A program made the position numbers and the translations under genes. A model generated the notes under the pieces. The model did no database searches, had not been told where the DNA came from, and saw only the letters and a program-made list of their open reading frames with translations. 64,000 nt of DNA from an uncultured Hyphomicrobiales bacterium (GTDB lineage: Bacteria; Pseudomonadota; Alphaproteobacteria; Rhizobiales; Xanthobacteraceae): assembly GCA_903878085.1 (NCBI GenBank), contig CAIRGJ010000062.1, positions 1-64,000 of the forward strand, read 5' to 3'. Below, piece after piece: positions 35,113 through 44,382 of this stretch (positions within the stretch are counted from its first letter, which is position 1; every line of letters begins with the position of its first letter).

Positions 35113-36240
35113 ATGTCGAATTCTCTTTTCGGCAAACGCTCCTACGACGTGATCGCCTTCGTGTTGCTTGCGGTGTTGATCCTTGTCGTGCTGCCGCTGA
35201 CGCTCGACGCGTTCCGCCTCAACCTGTTCGGCAAATACCTCACCTACTCGTTTGTCGCGCTCGGGCTCGTGCTGTGCTGGGGCTACACCGGCATCCTCAG
35301 CCTGGGGCAGGGCGTGTTCTTCGGCCTCGGCGGCTACTGCATGGCGATGTTTCTTAAGCTCGAAGCCTCGAGCGTCGCCAACACCAAGATCCAGTCGACG
35401 CCGGGCATCCCCGATTTCATGGACTGGAATCAGATCACCGAACTGCCGTTTTTCTGGAGGCCATTCCACTCTCTGACGTTCACGCTCGCGGCGATCATCC
35501 TGGTGCCTTGCATCATGGCCTTCGTTTTGAGCTTCGCGATGTTCAAACGCCGGGTCGGCGGCGTCTATTTCGCCATCATCACCCAGGCTTTGTCGGCGGT
35601 GATGACCATCTTGATCATTGGCCAGCAGGGCTACACCGGCGGCGTCAACGGCATCACCGATCTGCGCACGCTGCTCGGCTGGGACATCCGCCCCGATCAC
35701 TCTAAGGTCATTCTCTATTTCGTCTGCTGCGTCTTGCTGCTCGGTTGCATCTTGCTGGGACGCTTTGTGCTCACCAGCAAGCTCGGTCGCATCCTGGTCG
35801 CCATCCGCGACAAGGAAGATCGCGTCCGGTTCTCGGGCTACGACGTCGCCAATTTCAAGGTGTTCATCTTCTGCGTCGCATCCGCGTTCGCGGCCATCGG
35901 TGGCGCCATGTTCACCTTGCAGGTTGGCTTCATGTCGCCGTCCTTCGTCGGCATCGTGCCGTCGATCGAGATGGTGATTTTCTGCGCCGTGGGCGGCCGG
36001 CAATCGCTGGTCGGCGCCGTCGCCGGCGCGCTGCTGATCAACTACGGCAAGACCGTGTTTTCCGAAAGCTTTCCAGAACTGTGGCTGTTCGCGATGGGCG
36101 GCTTGTTCATTGCCGTGGTGCTCGCGTTCCCGCGCGGCCTGGCCGGCCTGATGACCGACCAGGTGATGCCGTGGGTCACACGGATGAGGAACGGCAAGGG
36201 CGGCGCCACTCCGAGCATCAGCCCGTCGCCGGCAGAGTGA
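35113..36240 (+). CDS. urtC: Urea/amide ABC transporter permease UrtC-like
   Basis: The 375-residue LivM-type permease has about ten helices. Characteristic segments are GYTGILSLGQGVFFGLGGY and the coupling-loop region LVAIRDKEDRVRFSGYDVANFK, followed by GGAMFTLQVGFMSPSFVGI. It contains the central insertion (residues about 85-120) typical of UrtC rather than generic LivM. Confidence 0.93.
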   Translation: MSNSLFGKRSYDVIAFVLLAVLILVVLPLTLDAFRLNLFGKYLTYSFVALGLVLCWGYTGILSLGQGVFFGLGGYCMAMFLKLEASSVANTKIQSTPGIPDFMDWNQITELPFFWRPFHSLTFTLAAIILVPCIMAFVLSFAMFKRRVGGVYFAIITQALSAVMTILIIGQQGYTGGVNGITDLRTLLGWDIRPDHSKVILYFVCCVLLLGCILLGRFVLTSKLGRILVAIRDKEDRVRFSGYDVANFKVFIFCVASAFAAIGGAMFTLQVGFMSPSFVGIVPSIEMVIFCAVGGRQSLVGAVAGALLINYGKTVFSESFPELWLFAMGGLFIAVVLAFPRGLAGLMTDQVMPWVTRMRNGKGGATPSISPSPAE

Positions 36241-36250
36241 GAAGATAGGC

Positions 36251-36997
36251 ATGGCAAACAACACGGATTTCCTGCTTGCGCTCGAAGGGGTCACGGTTTC
36301 GTTCGACGGTTTCAAGGCCGTCAACGACCTCAATCTTTACATCGACAAAGGTGAGCTGCGCGTGATCATCGGCCCCAACGGCGCAGGCAAGACGACGGTG
36401 CTTGACCTGATCTGCGGCCGTACCAGGCTTTCGTCCGGCTCGATCAAATTCAAAGACGAGGAGATATCAAACCTCAAAGAGCAGCAAATCGTCCGCCGCG
36501 GCATTGGACGCAAATTCCAGACGCCTTCGATCTACGACGACCTCACGGTGTTCGAGAATCTCGAACTGTCCTTTCCGCGCGGGCGCGAAGTCTTCGGCGC
36601 GCTGTTCTGGAACCGTACGACCGAAATCATTGAGCGAGTGAGGGAGATCGCCGAGATGATCTACCTTTCGGATCAACTCGACCGTTCCGCCGAGACGCTG
36701 AGCCATGGACAGAAGCAGTGGCTCGAGATCGGCATGTTGCTGATCCAGGATCCCGAGCTGCTGATGCTCGACGAGCCGGTCGCCGGCATGAGCGTGTCGG
36801 AACGCACGAAGACCGCGGCGCTGCTCAACACCATCATCAAGAACCGCTCGGTGGTGGTGATCGAGCACGACATGAAGTTCGTCGAAAGCATCGCGCACCG
36901 CGTCACGGTACTGCACCAGGGCAAGGTCCTGTGCGAGGGCGACATGGAAAAGATCCATGCCGACCCGCGCGTCAAGGAAGTCTATCTCGGCCATTAA
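36251..36997 (+). CDS. urtD: Urea/amide ABC transporter ATP-binding protein UrtD-like
   Basis: The 248-residue LivG-type ATPase has Walker A GPNGAGKTT, the UrtD-characteristic GRKFQTPSIYDDLTVFENLE, signature LSHGQKQWLEIGM (an LSHGQ form typical of UrtD), Walker B LLMLDEPVAGM and switch EHDMKFV. It starts 10 nt after urtC and ends 11 nt before urtE. Confidence 0.94.
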   Translation: MANNTDFLLALEGVTVSFDGFKAVNDLNLYIDKGELRVIIGPNGAGKTTVLDLICGRTRLSSGSIKFKDEEISNLKEQQIVRRGIGRKFQTPSIYDDLTVFENLELSFPRGREVFGALFWNRTTEIIERVREIAEMIYLSDQLDRSAETLSHGQKQWLEIGMLLIQDPELLMLDEPVAGMSVSERTKTAALLNTIIKNRSVVVIEHDMKFVESIAHRVTVLHQGKVLCEGDMEKIHADPRVKEVYLGH

Positions 36998-37008
36998 GGA
37001 GAACTGCG

Positions 37009-37698
37009 ATGTTTAACGTCCGCGGACTCAACGTCGCCTACGGCCAGAGTCAGGTGCTGCATGGCATCGATATGTCGGTGGCGCAGGGCGAGATCGTTGC
37101 CGTGGTCGGCCGCAACGGCATGGGTAAATCGACGCTGATGAAATCGCTGATCGGCGTGCTGCCCTCGCGGTCGGGCGAAATCTCGGTCCAGGGAACGGAT
37201 GTCGCCGGCCTGCCGAGCCATTCGCGGGTCAAGCATGGCCTCGCTTATGTGCCGCAGGGCCGCCAGATTTTCGGCACCATGACAGTGAAGGAAAACATCC
37301 AGACCGGTCTGGTGGTGACGGGCAAGACCGAAATTCCCGACGAGATCTACAGCCTGTTCCCGATCCTCGCCGAATTCGAAAAACGGCGCGGCGGCAATCT
37401 ATCCGGCGGTCAGCAGCAGCAATTGGCCATTGCCCGTGCGCTCGCCAGCGATCCGAAGATTTTGCTGCTCGACGAACCGACGGAAGGCATTCAGCCGTCC
37501 ATCATCAAGGATATTGCCGTCGTGCTGAAAGAGATCAGGCAGCTGCGCAACCTAACCATCGTGGTCTGCGAGCAGGTGCTGAGTTTCGTGCTCGATGTCG
37601 CCGACCGGATCTTGGTCATGGAGAACGGCCGCATCGTGCATTCAGATCGGCGCGATCAAGTCGATGAGGCGGCGATCGCCGGTTACCTCGCCGTCTGA
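37009..37698 (+). CDS. urtE: Urea/amide ABC transporter ATP-binding protein UrtE-like
   Basis: The 229-residue LivF-type ATPase starts MFNVRGLNVAYGQSQVLHGI at ATG 37009 (AAGGAG upstream). It has Walker A GRNGMGKST, LAYVPQGRQIFGTMTVKEN, signature LSGGQQQQLAIARAL, Walker B ILLLDEPTEGIQPSII and a Cys in the switch region (VVCEQVLSF), as in other UrtE proteins. Confidence 0.94.
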   Translation: MFNVRGLNVAYGQSQVLHGIDMSVAQGEIVAVVGRNGMGKSTLMKSLIGVLPSRSGEISVQGTDVAGLPSHSRVKHGLAYVPQGRQIFGTMTVKENIQTGLVVTGKTEIPDEIYSLFPILAEFEKRRGGNLSGGQQQQLAIARALASDPKILLLDEPTEGIQPSIIKDIAVVLKEIRQLRNLTIVVCEQVLSFVLDVADRILVMENGRIVHSDRRDQVDEAAIAGYLAV

Positions 37699-37789
37699 CG
37701 TCTTTTGGAATGCCGGCGTTGAAGGGGCGCGCCGGCACAATGTTTGTGAGAAGCGCCTCGAACAGGGTTGTGCGGAAGGAGCACGTATA

Positions 37790-39019
37790 ATGGCTAAGAC
37801 CTTGATCAAAATCGACCTGTCGGAGACGCCTTACAAGAACGACATGATCCACAACCGCTGGCACCCGGACATTCCGATGGTAGCATGGGTCAAGCCGGGT
37901 GACGATTTTATCGTCGAGACCTACGACTGGACCGGCGGCTTCATCAAGGACAACGACTCCGCCGACGACGTGCGCGACATCGATTTGACCATTGTGCATT
38001 TCCTGTCGGGCCCGATCGGCGTCGAAGGGGCCGAGCCCGGCGACCTTCTGGTTGTCGATCTCCTGGATATCGGCACGCTGCCGGAGAGCCAGTGGGGCTT
38101 CAACGGCTTCTTCTCTAAGAAGAACGGCGGCGGTTTCCTCACAGAACACTTCCCGCTGGCGCAGAAATCGATCTGGGATATCTCCGGCCTCTACACGCAT
38201 TCCCGGCACGTGCCGGGCGTGAAATTTGCCGGCTTGATCCATCCCGGCCTGATTGGCTGTCTGCCGGATCAGAAGCTGCTCGATACCTGGAACAAGCGGG
38301 AAGGGGACTTTATCGCGACCGACCCGAATCGGGTGCCGCCACTCGCGGCCCCGCCGTTCGCAGCAACGGCTCATGCCGGCGCCGCGAAAGGCGACGTCAA
38401 GAACAAGATTGCGGCCGAGGGCGCCCGTACCGTGCCGCCGCGCGAACATGGCGGCAACTGCGACATCAAAGATCTGTCGCGCGGTTCGAAGATTTACTTC
38501 CCGGTCTATGTGAAGGGCGGCGGTCTTTCGATGGGAGACCTGCACTTCAGTCAGGGCGACGGCGAGATCACCTTCTGCGGCGCTATCGAAATGGCCGGCT
38601 GGGTGCACCTCAAAGTCGAGGTGCTCAAGGGTGGCATGGCGAAATACGGTATCAAGAATCCAATCTTCAAGCCGTCGCCGATCACGCCGAACTATAAGGA
38701 CTATCTGATCTTCGAAGGCATCTCGGTCGACGAGCAAGGCAAGCAGCACTATCTCGACGTCCACGTCGCCTATCGACAGGCTTGTTTGAATGCGATCGAG
38801 TACATGACAAAGTTCGGCTACACGCCGGCGCAGGCTTATTCGATCCTCGGCACCGCCCCGGTACAGGGCCATATCTCCGGCGTAGTCGATATTCCGAACG
38901 CTTGCGCCACGCTCTGGCTACCGACCGAAATCTTTGATTTCGATATCATGCCGAGCGCGGCAGGGCCGATCAAACATATCAAAGGTGGCATCGATCTTCC
39001 GCTGTCGCCGGACAAATAA
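37790..39019 (+). CDS. fmdA: Formamidase (acetamidase/formamidase family)
   Basis: This 409-residue cytoplasmic amidohydrolase converts formamide to formate and ammonia in characterised relatives. Typical segments are MIHNRWHPDIPMVAWVKPGD, LTEHFPLAQKSIWDI, PGVKFAGLIHPGLIGCLP, PPREHGGNCDIKDLSRGSKI and LHFSQGDGEI. ATG 37790 is preceded by GGAAGGAG. Placed directly after urtE, it indicates that the importer feeds an amidase, so nitrogen supply from formamide-like amides is the best reading. Confidence 0.93.
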   Translation: MAKTLIKIDLSETPYKNDMIHNRWHPDIPMVAWVKPGDDFIVETYDWTGGFIKDNDSADDVRDIDLTIVHFLSGPIGVEGAEPGDLLVVDLLDIGTLPESQWGFNGFFSKKNGGGFLTEHFPLAQKSIWDISGLYTHSRHVPGVKFAGLIHPGLIGCLPDQKLLDTWNKREGDFIATDPNRVPPLAAPPFAATAHAGAAKGDVKNKIAAEGARTVPPREHGGNCDIKDLSRGSKIYFPVYVKGGGLSMGDLHFSQGDGEITFCGAIEMAGWVHLKVEVLKGGMAKYGIKNPIFKPSPITPNYKDYLIFEGISVDEQGKQHYLDVHVAYRQACLNAIEYMTKFGYTPAQAYSILGTAPVQGHISGVVDIPNACATLWLPTEIFDFDIMPSAAGPIKHIKGGIDLPLSPDK

Positions 39020-39102
39020 CGCGTTCCCCGCGCGCGTACGGATGCGGTGTGGCCGAAAGCCATGCCGCATCCGAATTTACAACTCACATCAAGAGGCAGC
39101 CG

Positions 39103-39441
39103 ATGCCCACTTACGAATATCTCTGCGCCGATTGCGGCCCCTTTACCGAGATACGGCCGATGGCGGAAAGCGACCTTGGGCACGATTGTCCGCATTGCGG
39201 CGGCGAAGCGCCACGGGCCTATCTCACGGCACCTTATATGTCCGGCCTGTCGGCCGAGCGCCGGCTGGCCCATGCCACCAACGAGCGTAGCGCGCACGCG
39301 CCTGCGACATCGGCGAGTCTCGGCAAAGGCCACGGCGCAGGCTGCTCTTGCTGCTCCGGCAAATCGTCGCGCCTGACCCGACGCAACAAGGACGGCAGCA
39401 AGAGCTTCCCGACGAGTCGGCCCTGGATGATATCGCATTGA
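39103..39441 (+). CDS. fmdB: FmdB-type zinc ribbon regulatory protein
   Basis: The 112-residue protein begins MPTYEYLCADCG and has a four-Cys zinc ribbon (CADC ... CPHC) in residues 8-31. A low-complexity tail carries a second Cys cluster (CSCC) and basic residues. FmdB was named as a putative regulator beside formamidase in methylotrophs; its action is not established. ATG 39103 matches the family start. It is the last gene of the amide operon. Confidence 0.85.
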   Translation: MPTYEYLCADCGPFTEIRPMAESDLGHDCPHCGGEAPRAYLTAPYMSGLSAERRLAHATNERSAHAPATSASLGKGHGAGCSCCSGKSSRLTRRNKDGSKSFPTSRPWMISH

Positions 39442-39789
39442 AAGTACAACGCAGTACGATGCTTGGCAGACGGGATTCCGGCCCGCAAAGTTGATGCCGT
39501 TGCAATAGCGCCACTAGGATAGTTCAGTGTCCCTTTGGGGTTAGCGGTCGGCAAAAGGTGGACGATCCTTAGAAATCTGGTCTGGACCGTGAGTGCCTTG
39601 CTTAGTGGTCTCGAATGGAGACGGTGCCGGAGGCTCAAGCTTTCGGAATCAAATAGATATTTCATTAACATACGTGTTCGCAGTTTTGTTCTGACTGGCG
39701 CGCCAAATTTCCATCATTCGGAATAAGATTGCGAACCCCGCATACGGCGCGCTGCATCAGCGCTTTTCGGCATAATCTGCGGTCGCTAT
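39442..39789. other. Non-coding spacer carrying repeat copy C
   Basis: This 348-nt region lies between the convergent fmdB-like and GGDEF-EAL genes. No gene is supported. Its right half is repeat copy C and is AT-richer than the flanks. Confidence 0.65.
39659..39742. repeat. Dispersed repeat, copy C
   Basis: It shares ACATACGTGTTCG, TTTTGTTCTGAC, GGCGCGCCAAATTTCC, ATCATTCGGAATAA and GCGAACCCCGC with copy B at 27.9 kb, and its left part with copy D at 43.2 kb. Confidence 0.75.
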
Positions 39790-42700
39790 TTACCGCATCG
39801 CGTAATGTTTTGGGGCGGTCGCTTCACGGCCGATCAGTCTGGCATAATCCCCAATCGGCTGCGGCCGGCCGGTCAGATAACCCTGCATCGAGTCGCAACC
39901 TTCCTGGACCAGGAACGCATGCTGGATTTCGGTCTCGACGCCCTCCGCCAGGATCGGAACGTCGAGACTGTGGCCGAGACCGATCACCGCACGGACGATC
40001 GCCATCGAGTGGCGGTTGTGTTCCAGGTCACCGATAAAGGCACGATCGATCTTGATCCGGTCGAAGGCGAACGAGTGCAGATACGACAACGAGGAATATC
40101 CGGTTCCGAAGTCGTCCAACGCGATCTGCACGCCGAGCGATTTGAGCCGGCGCAGGATCGATACCGCCCGCGAAAAATCGTTGATCAACACGCCCTCGGT
40201 GATTTCCAGTTCGAGGCGACTTGGGACAAGGCCGGTTTCGAGCAATACCGAATGGACGAGGCTTGGCAGGTCGCCATGGTGGAACTGGATCGGTGAGACA
40301 TTGACGGCAATGGTGAGCGGCTGCGGCCAGGACGCTGCCTCGCGGCAGGCCTCGCGCAGCACCCATTCGCCCAGCGGAATGATGAGGCCGCTTTCCTCAG
40401 CAATGGGGATAAAGGTGGCGGGCGAGATCATGCCGCGTTTCGGACACTGCCAGCGGACCAACGCTTCAAAGCCGATGGTTTCGCCGGTCATGCGCACCTG
40501 GGGCTGGTAATGCAAGAACAGTTCCTGGTGCGCGACGGCCGATCGTAAATCTCCTTGCAGGGAGAGCCGCTCGCTCAGCTGAATGCCCATCTCAGCCTCG
40601 AAGAACAATACCGATCCGCGCGCTTCGGCTTTGGCGCGATAGAGGGCGGCATCGGCGTTGACCATCAGCGTCTTGGCGTCGGTGCCGTCGGCAGGGTAGA
40701 CCGCGCCCCCGATGCTGAGGCCGATCTCCAGCCGCCGGCCGTCGATCTCGAATTCATTCGTAAAGGTGGCGAGCAGCCGCTCGGCGAGCGCCAGGCCGGC
40801 CTCCGGTTGCGCGCCATCCGCGGCGATCAGCACGAACTCGTCGCCGCCAATGCGCGCCAGAAAAGCGCCTGCGGCGGCCGTTTGCAGGCGCCGGGTAACC
40901 TCGCACAGCAGCGCATCGCCAACCGAATGCCCGAATACGTCGTTGACTTCCTTGAAGCGGTCGAGGTCAAGGGTCAGGATGGCGAACTGGTCACGGCTTG
41001 CCGCCGCCTTAGCGAGCGTAACGGCAAAACATTCGTTGAAGGCGGCGCGGTTAGGCAGGTCCGTCAGATTGTCGAAATGCGCCATATGCGCAATGCGCTG
41101 TTCCGCGTGCCTGCGCTCTGTCACATCGTCAAGAACGGTCAACAAGTATTGCGCTTTTCCATCGTCGTTGCGAACGGCAATGCTCTTAGCCGTTGCCAGG
41201 CGAATTCCATTTCCCGGAGTGTGGACGATATGGTCCTTGACCACGATCGGTCGATGCGACTGCAACGTCTCGTTGTTCTCGGCGATGATAAAATCGGCGC
41301 GTTCCTTCGGATATATTTCGCCGATTGTCTTGCCGATGACCTGCGTTCGCGAAACGCCAAACAGCTCTTCGGTGGCCCGATTGATCAGGCTGTAGCGCCA
41401 CTGGCTGGCGTCTTCCGGCGAGTTCAGTATGTCCTTCACCAAGATCGGGGCAGGAACATGCTCGATGATCGCATCAAGGAATTTTTTGGTGCGATGCAGT
41501 TGCTCCTCGGCGAGCTTGCGCTCAGTGATGTCCTCGTGCGTGGCGACCCAGCCGCCGCCCGCCATCGGTTGATTCACGACAGTCGTGATGCGGCCGTCGC
41601 CTGTCTCATTCACGTATTTTGATATTTTACCTTGGGCAATCGTGGCCCGAAGATCGCGAACAAATTCCTCCGGGTTGCCGGAAAAGGTTCCATGCGCAAG
41701 GCGACATTTGAGTAAATCGAGAATGGTATGGCCCGACTTCGCTACTTCCGGCGGAAAATCGTACATCTGCCGATAGCGGTCGTTGCAAACGACCAGCCGG
41801 CCCGCCGCATCGAACATGGCCAGGCCCTGCGACATGTTGTCGAAAGCCATATCGCGTTGCAGGCTTTGCTCACGGAGTTTTTTTCCGACCAGCCATACAC
41901 AGATGACAACTACGCCGCCGATCGCGAGCCCTATCGCAAGGGCCGCCACGACCATCGCGACAGCGCCACGTTTCCAATTGGCGAGAGCATCCGCGACTGT
42001 CGTGGTTGCCACCAGCGCAACCGGGTAATGCGGGAGCCTGCGCGCGGAAACCAGCCGTTCCTGGCCGTCGATTATGCCGATTTCCCGCCCCGTGCCATAA
42101 TCGGACGTCGCCAGCACCTTCAAGAATTTGCTCTGGGGAAAGGACTGCCCGACGGCCGCTTCTTGTCGGGGGTAGCGGACGAGCAGAGTGCCGTCGCGAT
42201 GGAAGAGCGCAATCGAATCATTCGCTTCATGCGCAATTGTCTGGAACAGTTGCTCGAAATACTCCAACTTCATAACGCCCGTCACCACGCCCAAGAACTT
42301 GCCATTTGCACCGGTGAACTTGCGCGCGACCGGGACGAGCCAACTTCCGGTAACCGGGCTGCGCAAAGGTTTGCCTATGAGTGAGGTCAACTGCGGGTCA
42401 GCGCCGAATTCTTCGTGAGGGTCTTGATCGGGGATCTTTACGCTCGGGGCTGGCCAGGAACGAGAGAAGTTGATCAGTCTTCCTTCCGCATCTGTCAGCA
42501 CAAAGGCGTCGATATACGGTAATGCACTTACTCGATCTTTGAGGCGTTGGTGAGTGTCATAGCCGGCCATCTGGCGTTCAAAGTCTTCCGCCGACGCGAT
42601 GCCGAGACTTTGCATCCGCTCGATCATGACCGTCTGAACAAGTTCTATCGATTGGAAACTGCGGTCAATCTGCTCGGCGAGCACCAGCGCGAGACTCTCG

Positions 42701-42936
42701 AGCGCTCGCTCCTTTTCGGCAAGATCGCGATCGCGAAGATTGGAAAGCAGGCTCGCCGTCGCTGCAACGACGACTGCGACCAGAATGATTCCACAAATGA
42801 CGATCAAACGAATTGGACGTGAGTGCCACGGGACCCGCTGGGCCGCAGAATGGCCCACGGCGGTCGAGGTTCCCTCAGGGGCGGCTTGCCCCTCATGGCG
42901 TCCAGTTGCATTGCGCTGCAAAGGTAATTCGCTCAT
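39790..42936 (-). CDS. Membrane GGDEF-EAL protein with Cache and PAS domains
   Basis: This large c-di-GMP protein has about 1048 residues. One helix near residue 45 and another near 335 bracket an extracytoplasmic double-Cache-type sensor domain. Two PAS domains follow (about 360-475 and 485-610), then a GGDEF domain with intact RIGGDEFV and an EAL domain with intact FEALVRW, DDFGTGYSSLSYL and ILAEGVET. Both cyclase and phosphodiesterase activities are therefore possible. I chose ATG 42936 (MSELPLQRN); ATG 42948 is equally possible. No partner gene is adjacent. Confidence 0.92.
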   Translation of the reverse strand: MSELPLQRNATGRHEGQAAPEGTSTAVGHSAAQRVPWHSRPIRLIVICGIILVAVVVAATASLLSNLRDRDLAEKERALESLALVLAEQIDRSFQSIELVQTVMIERMQSLGIASAEDFERQMAGYDTHQRLKDRVSALPYIDAFVLTDAEGRLINFSRSWPAPSVKIPDQDPHEEFGADPQLTSLIGKPLRSPVTGSWLVPVARKFTGANGKFLGVVTGVMKLEYFEQLFQTIAHEANDSIALFHRDGTLLVRYPRQEAAVGQSFPQSKFLKVLATSDYGTGREIGIIDGQERLVSARRLPHYPVALVATTTVADALANWKRGAVAMVVAALAIGLAIGGVVVICVWLVGKKLREQSLQRDMAFDNMSQGLAMFDAAGRLVVCNDRYRQMYDFPPEVAKSGHTILDLLKCRLAHGTFSGNPEEFVRDLRATIAQGKISKYVNETGDGRITTVVNQPMAGGGWVATHEDITERKLAEEQLHRTKKFLDAIIEHVPAPILVKDILNSPEDASQWRYSLINRATEELFGVSRTQVIGKTIGEIYPKERADFIIAENNETLQSHRPIVVKDHIVHTPGNGIRLATAKSIAVRNDDGKAQYLLTVLDDVTERRHAEQRIAHMAHFDNLTDLPNRAAFNECFAVTLAKAAASRDQFAILTLDLDRFKEVNDVFGHSVGDALLCEVTRRLQTAAAGAFLARIGGDEFVLIAADGAQPEAGLALAERLLATFTNEFEIDGRRLEIGLSIGGAVYPADGTDAKTLMVNADAALYRAKAEARGSVLFFEAEMGIQLSERLSLQGDLRSAVAHQELFLHYQPQVRMTGETIGFEALVRWQCPKRGMISPATFIPIAEESGLIIPLGEWVLREACREAASWPQPLTIAVNVSPIQFHHGDLPSLVHSVLLETGLVPSRLELEITEGVLINDFSRAVSILRRLKSLGVQIALDDFGTGYSSLSYLHSFAFDRIKIDRAFIGDLEHNRHSMAIVRAVIGLGHSLDVPILAEGVETEIQHAFLVQEGCDSMQGYLTGRPQPIGDYARLIGREATAPKHYAMR

Positions 42937-42948
42937 GCCTAGCAACAT

Positions 42949-43441
42949 GACCGATTGGCAATTCGACGGTATTAATCGCGGGGAACTTGAATCCTCTAAT
43001 TCGAAATTAGTGATAATTTATTCCAAATAATCGTCTGTATCGAAATCTAGATTGTTATTATCAATGCAGGTTATCCGGGATCTTGCCTATGGCCGGACAT
43101 CGATATTAGGCAGCTTGACGCCGGGTAAAATTTGCTGAAACGACTGGGCGAAAATGGTATCAAGAGCCCTCTCGTTGGATTTGTATTATGATTTCGATAA
43201 CATAAGTGTTCGCGGTCTTATTCTGAGTGGTGCGCCGTTTTAATGACTTAACATTTGATCGCTCTTTGCAATGACGGGGTGTCGCCGAGCGCCCTGCCGA
43301 AAGTCCTTTGAGCGCATTACATCCGGCCGCTGCGCATCCGCCCGACCGAAGTGTTTGATTCAGTCAATGTCGTGCTCAACTGAGGCTTCGCGCCGGACGA
43401 GGTTTGCGTAGCGATTTGAGTGCCGGCCCCGAATCCAGCAA
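42949..43441. other. AT-rich spacer upstream of the GGDEF-EAL gene, with repeat copy D
   Basis: No gene is supported in about 490 nt. The part next to the GGDEF-EAL start (42960-43070) is AT-rich and probably holds its promoter. Repeat copy D occupies 43190-43240. The remainder shows no recognisable element. Confidence 0.55.
43190..43240. repeat. Dispersed repeat, copy D (short, diverged)
   Basis: ATAACATAAGTGTTCGCGG, TTATTCTGAGTGG and TGCGCC match the left part of copies B and C with scattered changes. It is the right-most copy and lies just before the Crp/Fnr gene. Confidence 0.6.
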
Positions 43442-44131
43442 TCACTGATCGATTAGGCTGTTTGGTTTGGCAAAACTGCGGAGGGCATCGATATCTTCGA
43501 TGATGAAGTCATGTCCGGAATTGACGACACCGTGTTTCGACAGCTGCGCCAGGTTGCGTGACAGGTTTTCCGGCGTCATTCCCAGGCGTGACGCCAGCGT
43601 CCGCTTGTCGATGCCGAGCGCTATCTGGTGCTTATTTCCCTGGTGCGCATCTTCCTGCAAGATCCAATTCGCCAGCCGTTCCGTGCTGTTGCGTAATTTC
43701 TCGTCTTTGAGTGCGCGCACGACGCAGCGATAGCGCGCGGCCAACTCGTTCACGAGCGCGCGGGCGAAAGCGGGGTCCTGATCGAACACGTCGCGCACGG
43801 CTTGCGCGGGGATCATGAGAATCTGCGCCGCCGAGAGGGTGCGGGCGGATTTGAGATAGACCTCATCTCGGATCACCGCGGCCAGGATAAACGTCGTCAT
43901 CGGCTTCAGGATGTCGAGCACCGTTTCATGCGCGTCGTGGCTGGCAAACAACTCGACCGAGCCCTCGACCACGATATGCAGGAAATCAGGCAGGTCACCT
44001 TCGCGGATCAGCGTGATGCCCTGCGGGAATCGTTGCAGGAACGCTGTGCTCATCAATTCATCGAAATGTTTTTCGCTGACGTTTGCAAACAGCGGCAGCG
44101 ACCGCACGAGATGGTTTTCAGCCTGTCGCAT
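43442..44131 (-). CDS. Crp/Fnr family transcriptional regulator
   Basis: The 229-residue regulator has a cyclic-nucleotide-binding-like beta-barrel (about 10-125, RFPQGITLIREGDLPDFLHIVVEGSVELF) and a C-terminal HTH_Crp domain (IDKRTLASRLGMTPENLSRNLAQLSKHGVV). No Fnr-type N-terminal cysteine set is seen, so direct Fe-S oxygen sensing is unlikely. I chose ATG 44131 (MRQAENHLVRSLPLF) as the family-like start. An Fnr-type box 59 nt upstream suggests autoregulation or control by another Fnr/FixK protein. Confidence 0.88.
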   Translation of the reverse strand: MRQAENHLVRSLPLFANVSEKHFDELMSTAFLQRFPQGITLIREGDLPDFLHIVVEGSVELFASHDAHETVLDILKPMTTFILAAVIRDEVYLKSARTLSAAQILMIPAQAVRDVFDQDPAFARALVNELAARYRCVVRALKDEKLRNSTERLANWILQEDAHQGNKHQIALGIDKRTLASRLGMTPENLSRNLAQLSKHGVVNSGHDFIIEDIDALRSFAKPNSLIDQ

Positions 44132-44189
44132 CGCAAGACTCCGGCTCGGGACAATAAATATAATTTTAGCGGCAACTCGCGCCCGCTTC

Positions 44190-44203
44190 TTGATATTTAT
44201 CAA
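44190..44203. promoter_or_regulatory. Fnr/FixK-type box TTGATATTTATCAA
   Basis: This is a perfect TTGAT-N4-ATCAA palindrome in the intergenic region between the Crp/Fnr gene and the divergent narK-like gene. Confidence 0.75.
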
Positions 44204-44233
44204 CTAATAATCAGGCGCAAATCAAAATAATAA

Positions 44234-44247
44234 TTGCTGATAATCAA
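44234..44247. promoter_or_regulatory. Second Fnr/FixK-type box TTGCTGATAATCAA
   Basis: It fits TTG(A/C)-N6-TCAA and is one base from TTGAT-N4-ATCAA. Its centre is 44 bp from that of the first box. It is better placed for the narK-like gene. Confidence 0.6.
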
Positions 44248-44382
44248 TACTGTAGTTGATAAAGTACGAGAGAATAAAAGCGAAGTATATCCCATAGAAA
44301 GTTGATCAAGCTCGAAACATAGGCTGCTGCGGCAGGCTTTTGTCCCCCTGAAGTCGCTACAGGCGAGAAAGGGGGCTGACTT

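Noticed and set aside
19643-43240. Classical integrative element or prophage with att sites
   Set aside because: No integrase, transposase, phage or conjugation gene is present, and the shared tRNA-end sequence in the distal copies is only about 9-11 bp.
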